NCBI GenBank assembly: GCA_017623115.1
Contig: JAGAPT010000042.1
Location: 1-64,000 of the forward strand
DNA length: 64,000 bases
Direction of reading: 5' to 3'
Origin: Alistipes sp.
Lineage (GTDB): Bacteria; Bacteroidota; Bacteroidia; Bacteroidales; Rikenellaceae
The notes beneath the pieces are model-generated. The model worked only from the letters and a program-made list of their open reading frames with translations. It had not been told where the DNA came from and ran no database searches. Positions 60,815 to 64,000 of the stretch are shown piece after piece. Both the position numbers and the translations under genes were made by a program. The first letter of the stretch is position 1. Each line of letters opens with the position of its first letter.

Positions 60815-62485
60815 TTAATACTTGAACGTGCTCCCTCCGATAAACTCACGCAGAATCGAGGTGGGGGCAATCTCGTCGGGTGGAATGGGGATGAAATTAT
60901 CGAGGAACTGCAACAGGCGTTGCGCCTCGTTGTATTCGGGTATTGTGTCGGGCACCTCGCGCAGAATCGACTCGGCAAAGGGGCGTAAGACGGAAATCTC
61001 ATAGAAAAGCGACGAGTTGAGCATCACATCGGCATTCTCCTGATAGGGGAAGATATGCTGCTCCTCGCCACGACGCACCGAGGCCCAACGGGTCAAGGTT
61101 GCCACGGCATCGTTGCCGCGGGTACGATAGTCGCGAATCAGTCGACGCAGCAAGCGGTTGTCGGTCGTAGCGATGCGTGTGAGGTTGTCCATGGCCACCG
61201 ACGTGAAGCAGGAGATGTAGATACGGAACTTCTGCTCCTCGGGGATTCCGGGCGTGAGGCGGGGATTCAAACCATGAATACCCTCGACAATCAGGATGGC
61301 TCGCTCGTCGAGTTGGAGCGGTTTTTCGTGCCACTGGCGACGTCCCGTGATGAAGTCGTAGCGCGGAATCTCGACCGCCTCGCCCCGAATGAGGCGTTGC
61401 AGGTGGTCGTTGAACAGCGCGAGATCGACCGCCTCGAGGGCCTCATAATCGTAGTCGCCATTTTTGTCGCGCGGGGTCTTGTCGCGGTCGACAAAGTAGT
61501 CGTCGAGGGCAATGAGCACGGGGTGAAATCCCAGCACGCCGAGCTGTACGGCCAGGCGTTTCGATGAGGTGGTCTTGCCACTCGATGAGGGCCCCGAGAT
61601 GAGCACCAAACGGGCGTTACGCTCCTCATAGGCACGGCTGATGGCATCGGCAATGAGGGCAAATTTGCGTTCATGGAACGCCTCGCCTACCTTAATCATC
61701 GCTCCGGCCTCTCCGGCACGGGTGCGTTGGTTGATAGCACCTACGGTCGGGAATCCCATCATGCCGACCCACGACTGATACTCCTTGAAGACATCGGTCA
61801 TCTTTGCTTGCGGAATGCTTGCCTGGAGCGTGTCAGGAGCCGTGCGTGTCGGCAACAGCAGCTGAAAACCCTCGAAATAGGGGCGTACATCGAAGCAGGT
61901 CAGATAGCCCGACGAGGGGGCCAATGCCCCATAGAAATAGCCGACACCTTCGCCCATCGTGTGGATGGAACTGTAGAGGCGTGGTCGAGAGTCGAGCAGT
62001 TCGATTTTATCGGTGAACCCACGCTCTGCGTAGCGAGCCCGCACTTCGCTCGTGAGCATGCGTTTACGCTCGATGGGGCGATTCTCGGCGACAATCTTTC
62101 GCATGCAGTCGGCAAGAGCCTCGGCCTGCTCGGGGCTAAAACGCTGCATGCCGTCGACCTCGCAATAGAAGCCACCATCGCTCAGCGAGTGGCGAATGTG
62201 GAGCCGATGGTCGGGATAGAGCGTGCGAACGGCCTCTTGCAGGATAAACCAGGCGGTGCGTTGCAGCACTCGAATACCTTGAAAAGAGGTGATGTCGACA
62301 AAGCGAATGGTTACCGGACGGTAGATGCGGTAGGCGAGCTCTTTGAGCCGATTGTTGACCATGGCGGCCAGATAGGGGTAGGGAGGGGTTGGCAGCATGG
62401 CAACCAACTCCATGAGCGGAGTGCCCATCTCGACCTCAAAGGCCGATTGGTTGTTCTCGCAAATCACACGAATCGTAGGGTTCAT
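60815..62485 (-). CDS. TGS-domain nucleoside (uridine-type) kinase
   Basis: From the ATG at 62485 the protein has 556 residues. The N-terminal part resembles the TGS/SAD region of threonyl-tRNA synthetase (about 1-210; PLMELVAMLPT, CEVDGM). The C-terminal half is a P-loop kinase of the phosphoribulokinase/uridine kinase family: Walker A GPSSSGKTT near 295-303, DDYFVDRDKTPRD, DYEALEAVD, and RDYRTRGND. This combination is the usual Bacteroidota form. It probably phosphorylates uridine/cytidine. The frame stays open further upstream, but that part overlaps the divergent 5'-nucleotidase. Confidence 0.87.
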   Translation of the reverse strand: MNPTIRVICENNQSAFEVEMGTPLMELVAMLPTPPYPYLAAMVNNRLKELAYRIYRPVTIRFVDITSFQGIRVLQRTAWFILQEAVRTLYPDHRLHIRHSLSDGGFYCEVDGMQRFSPEQAEALADCMRKIVAENRPIERKRMLTSEVRARYAERGFTDKIELLDSRPRLYSSIHTMGEGVGYFYGALAPSSGYLTCFDVRPYFEGFQLLLPTRTAPDTLQASIPQAKMTDVFKEYQSWVGMMGFPTVGAINQRTRAGEAGAMIKVGEAFHERKFALIADAISRAYEERNARLVLISGPSSSGKTTSSKRLAVQLGVLGFHPVLIALDDYFVDRDKTPRDKNGDYDYEALEAVDLALFNDHLQRLIRGEAVEIPRYDFITGRRQWHEKPLQLDERAILIVEGIHGLNPRLTPGIPEEQKFRIYISCFTSVAMDNLTRIATTDNRLLRRLIRDYRTRGNDAVATLTRWASVRRGEEQHIFPYQENADVMLNSSLFYEISVLRPFAESILREVPDTIPEYNEAQRLLQFLDNFIPIPPDEIAPTSILREFIGGSTFKY

Positions 62486-62505
62486 CTTTTTTTTGATTTT
62501 GGCAC

Positions 62506-62540
62506 TTTGAAAGATAGAAATTATTTTTATTTTTGCCAAA
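62506..62540. promoter_or_regulatory. Interleaved divergent promoters
   Basis: Plus strand: TTTG (62506-62509), 18 nt, TATTTTTG (62528-62535) for the 5'-nucleotidase. Minus strand: TTTG (complement of 62537-62540), 21 nt, TATCTTTC (complement of 62508-62515) for the nucleoside kinase. The two promoters occupy the same 35 bp, so only one polymerase can bind at a time. Both genes act on nucleosides/nucleotides. Confidence 0.65.
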
Positions 62541-62570
62541 GAAATGTGAACGATTAAACCAATTTTAGGT

Positions 62571-63992
62571 ATGAAAAAGGTTTTTGGCTTGGTGGTATTG
62601 GTGGTGATTACGTTGCTGGTAGCACGCCAATGTGCTCCCGAACAGACGCTGGTCATCCTTTCGACCAACGATATGCACGGCAAGATTCAGCGTATGCCGG
62701 AGTTGGCAACCGCCATCCGACAGTGTCGTGATACGGCAGAACGGGTGGTGCTGGTCGATGCCGGTGACCGCTGGACGGGCAATGCCTATGTCGATAAGGT
62801 GGCTGTGCCGGGACGCCCCATCATCGAGCTGATGAATCGCCTCGGGTATGACGTAGCGACGCTTGGCAACCACGAGTTTGACCACGGACAGGCACACCTG
62901 GGCGGGGTGCTCGATTCGTTGGTCGGTTTTGAGGTGGTGTGCGCCAATGTGGTGAGCGACACCTGCACCTTCCCGCAACCCAAGCCGTGGACCATCCTCG
63001 AACGAGGTGGCGTAAAGATAGGTGTGGTGGGTGTCATCACCAACTACGAGGGGCAGGGACACCCGGCCGGCCATGCAACCTCCTATCTCGGACTTTCGTT
63101 CCCCGATCCGCAGCAGGCGGCACGACAGGCGGCCGATGAGTTGCGTTCGCAGGTCGATGTGCTGGTGCTGCTTTCGCACATGGGAGATGACCGCGACCGG
63201 GAGTTGCTGGCAAGCGAAAATCGCTACGATGTGCTGCTCGGTGGCCATACGCACGAATTGATCGATACGATTATCGGCACGACACCGCTTGGGCAGACCT
63301 ATAAAGATTTGCGCAATGTGGGCGTGACGACCATCCGCCTGCGTGGCGGAAAGGTGCGCTCGGTGGCGTATGAGAATCGGCCGATAACCCAGTTTGCGCC
63401 CGATAGTGCGCTGCGCTGTGAGGTCGCGCGCTATTATGCCGATGAAGCGTTGAATCGACCCATTGGCGAGTTGACGGCTACGGCAACCCCTTATGGGTTG
63501 GCAAATTGGTTTGTTGAGTTGGCCAAGGAGTATACCCATGCCGAGGTGGGTTTCTACCACATCGGGGGTATCCGTCTTGATTCGCTGGCCGCAGGAGGCG
63601 TCGGTACGGCTGCCGTGTTTGATTTGGAGCCCTTCAGTTCACGCATGGCAACGATACGGATGACTCCGGCCGAGATGCGGGCCATGATTCTGGCGAAATA
63701 TAACGAGCAAACCCGTGAAGGACATCGCTACGACCTGATTTCGACAACCCCCTATCGCATCCTGACAACGGCTTCGGACGAGGCGGTCGATGTCGCATTC
63801 CCGACGCTGCATGAGGGGCGTTCCTACAAGGTTGTAATAAGCGATTATGCCTTCAAAAATTATCAGGCTATTGACCGCTCGAAGGGACGTATCGAGCCCA
63901 AACTCGTAACCGATATGGTATTGGAGTCGTTGCGCCGCAAACCGGTTACGCCCGACAACAATGCCTATGGGGAAATCGTCGTGAAGGAGTAG
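62571..63992 (+). CDS. Bifunctional metallophosphatase/5'-nucleotidase
   Basis: The 473-residue protein has an N-terminal signal or anchor segment (KVFGLVVLVVITLLV). The metallophosphatase domain carries STNDMHGK, VDAGDRWTGN, TLGNHEFDHG, VLLSHMGDDRD and GGHTHEL, the complete two-metal site. It is followed from about 285 by the 5'-nucleotidase C-terminal domain (RCEVARYYADE onward). It would hydrolyse nucleotides in the periplasm. Many Bacteroidota split these halves into two genes, but here both are in one chain. It is divergent from the nucleoside kinase, which suggests a shared nucleotide salvage role. The stop is at 63990-63992, 8 bp before the window end. Confidence 0.88.
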   Translation: MKKVFGLVVLVVITLLVARQCAPEQTLVILSTNDMHGKIQRMPELATAIRQCRDTAERVVLVDAGDRWTGNAYVDKVAVPGRPIIELMNRLGYDVATLGNHEFDHGQAHLGGVLDSLVGFEVVCANVVSDTCTFPQPKPWTILERGGVKIGVVGVITNYEGQGHPAGHATSYLGLSFPDPQQAARQAADELRSQVDVLVLLSHMGDDRDRELLASENRYDVLLGGHTHELIDTIIGTTPLGQTYKDLRNVGVTTIRLRGGKVRSVAYENRPITQFAPDSALRCEVARYYADEALNRPIGELTATATPYGLANWFVELAKEYTHAEVGFYHIGGIRLDSLAAGGVGTAAVFDLEPFSSRMATIRMTPAEMRAMILAKYNEQTREGHRYDLISTTPYRILTTASDEAVDVAFPTLHEGRSYKVVISDYAFKNYQAIDRSKGRIEPKLVTDMVLESLRRKPVTPDNNAYGEIVVKE

Positions 63993-64000
63993 TCGGATGG

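Noticed and set aside
60815-62683. Extended 622-residue nucleoside kinase
   Set aside because: The first 66 residues are antisense to the 5'-nucleotidase start and the shared promoter. The ATG at 62485 matches the family N terminus.

Overview
The window looks like chromosomal DNA of a Bacteroidales bacterium, most probably an Alistipes-like member of the Rikenellaceae. This rests on sequence features, not on a database search. Many genes are preceded by the Bacteroidota-type -7 element TAnnTTTG, often with a -33 TTTG. Shine-Dalgarno sequences are scarce. The gene content includes a MurF-Alr fusion, a TGS-domain nucleoside kinase, a FucP-type permease, CotH and BspA-like lipoproteins and the SDR-type threonine dehydrogenase. 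Coding DNA is fairly GC-rich apart from an AT-rich stretch in the polysaccharide locus. I see no rRNA, tRNA, CRISPR array, prophage or transposase.

Layout. 0-10.7 kb: a BACON/leucine-rich-repeat lipoprotein, threonine dehydrogenase plus an alpha/beta hydrolase, a minus-strand trio (UroD-like methyltransferase-fold protein, rhamnose mutarotase, FucP permease), queA, and nadB-prfC. 11.0-30.1 kb: one 18-gene co-directional surface-polysaccharide locus. It holds a PglF/CapD-like dehydratase, a galacturonokinase-like GHMP kinase, a nucleotidyltransferase, a TupA-like ATP-grasp protein, a UDP-glucuronate 4-epimerase-like enzyme, Wzx, Wzy, three GT4 glycosyltransferases, PglC/PglD/PglE homologues, a PF14907 nucleotidyltransferase, and rmlA-rmlC-rmlD-rmlB. 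30.2-49.3 kb: housekeeping and envelope genes (lptD, a SPOR amidase, an MCE protein, mutS2, murF-alr, an RsmI-like methylase, grpE, dnaJ, mutL, a rhomboid protease, an EEP-family protein, a YhcH protein, gap). 49.4-64 kb: a CotH lipoprotein, DUF177-rpmF-plsX, an accessory gap with unusual repeats, gcvP, a sialate O-acetylesterase, a nucleoside kinase and a 5'-nucleotidase.

How the genes work together. The polysaccharide locus encodes a Wzx/Wzy glycan probably started by a bacillosamine-type sugar (PglF, PglE and PglD make it; PglC loads it on undecaprenyl phosphate). It is likely to contain dTDP-L-rhamnose (Rml enzymes) and perhaps galacturonic/glucuronic acid supplied by a kinase, nucleotidyltransferase and epimerase salvage set. 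LptD, the MCE protein and the amidase form a neighbouring envelope block.

Most unusual are the non-coding features. (1) Five copies, plus one degenerate copy, of a same-orientation hairpin GGGTATT-GTTTTT-AATACCC lie in 54.2-55.2 kb around a small HTH gene, one of them on that gene's putative promoter. (2) A rod-like 117-nt imperfect palindrome at 55338-55454 lies downstream of a near-perfect promoter. (3) A composite dispersed repeat occurs three times. Each copy has a heptamer array (AAAGAGN) touching the stop codon of the upstream gene and a nonamer array (AAAAYTCCC) just before the next start codon.
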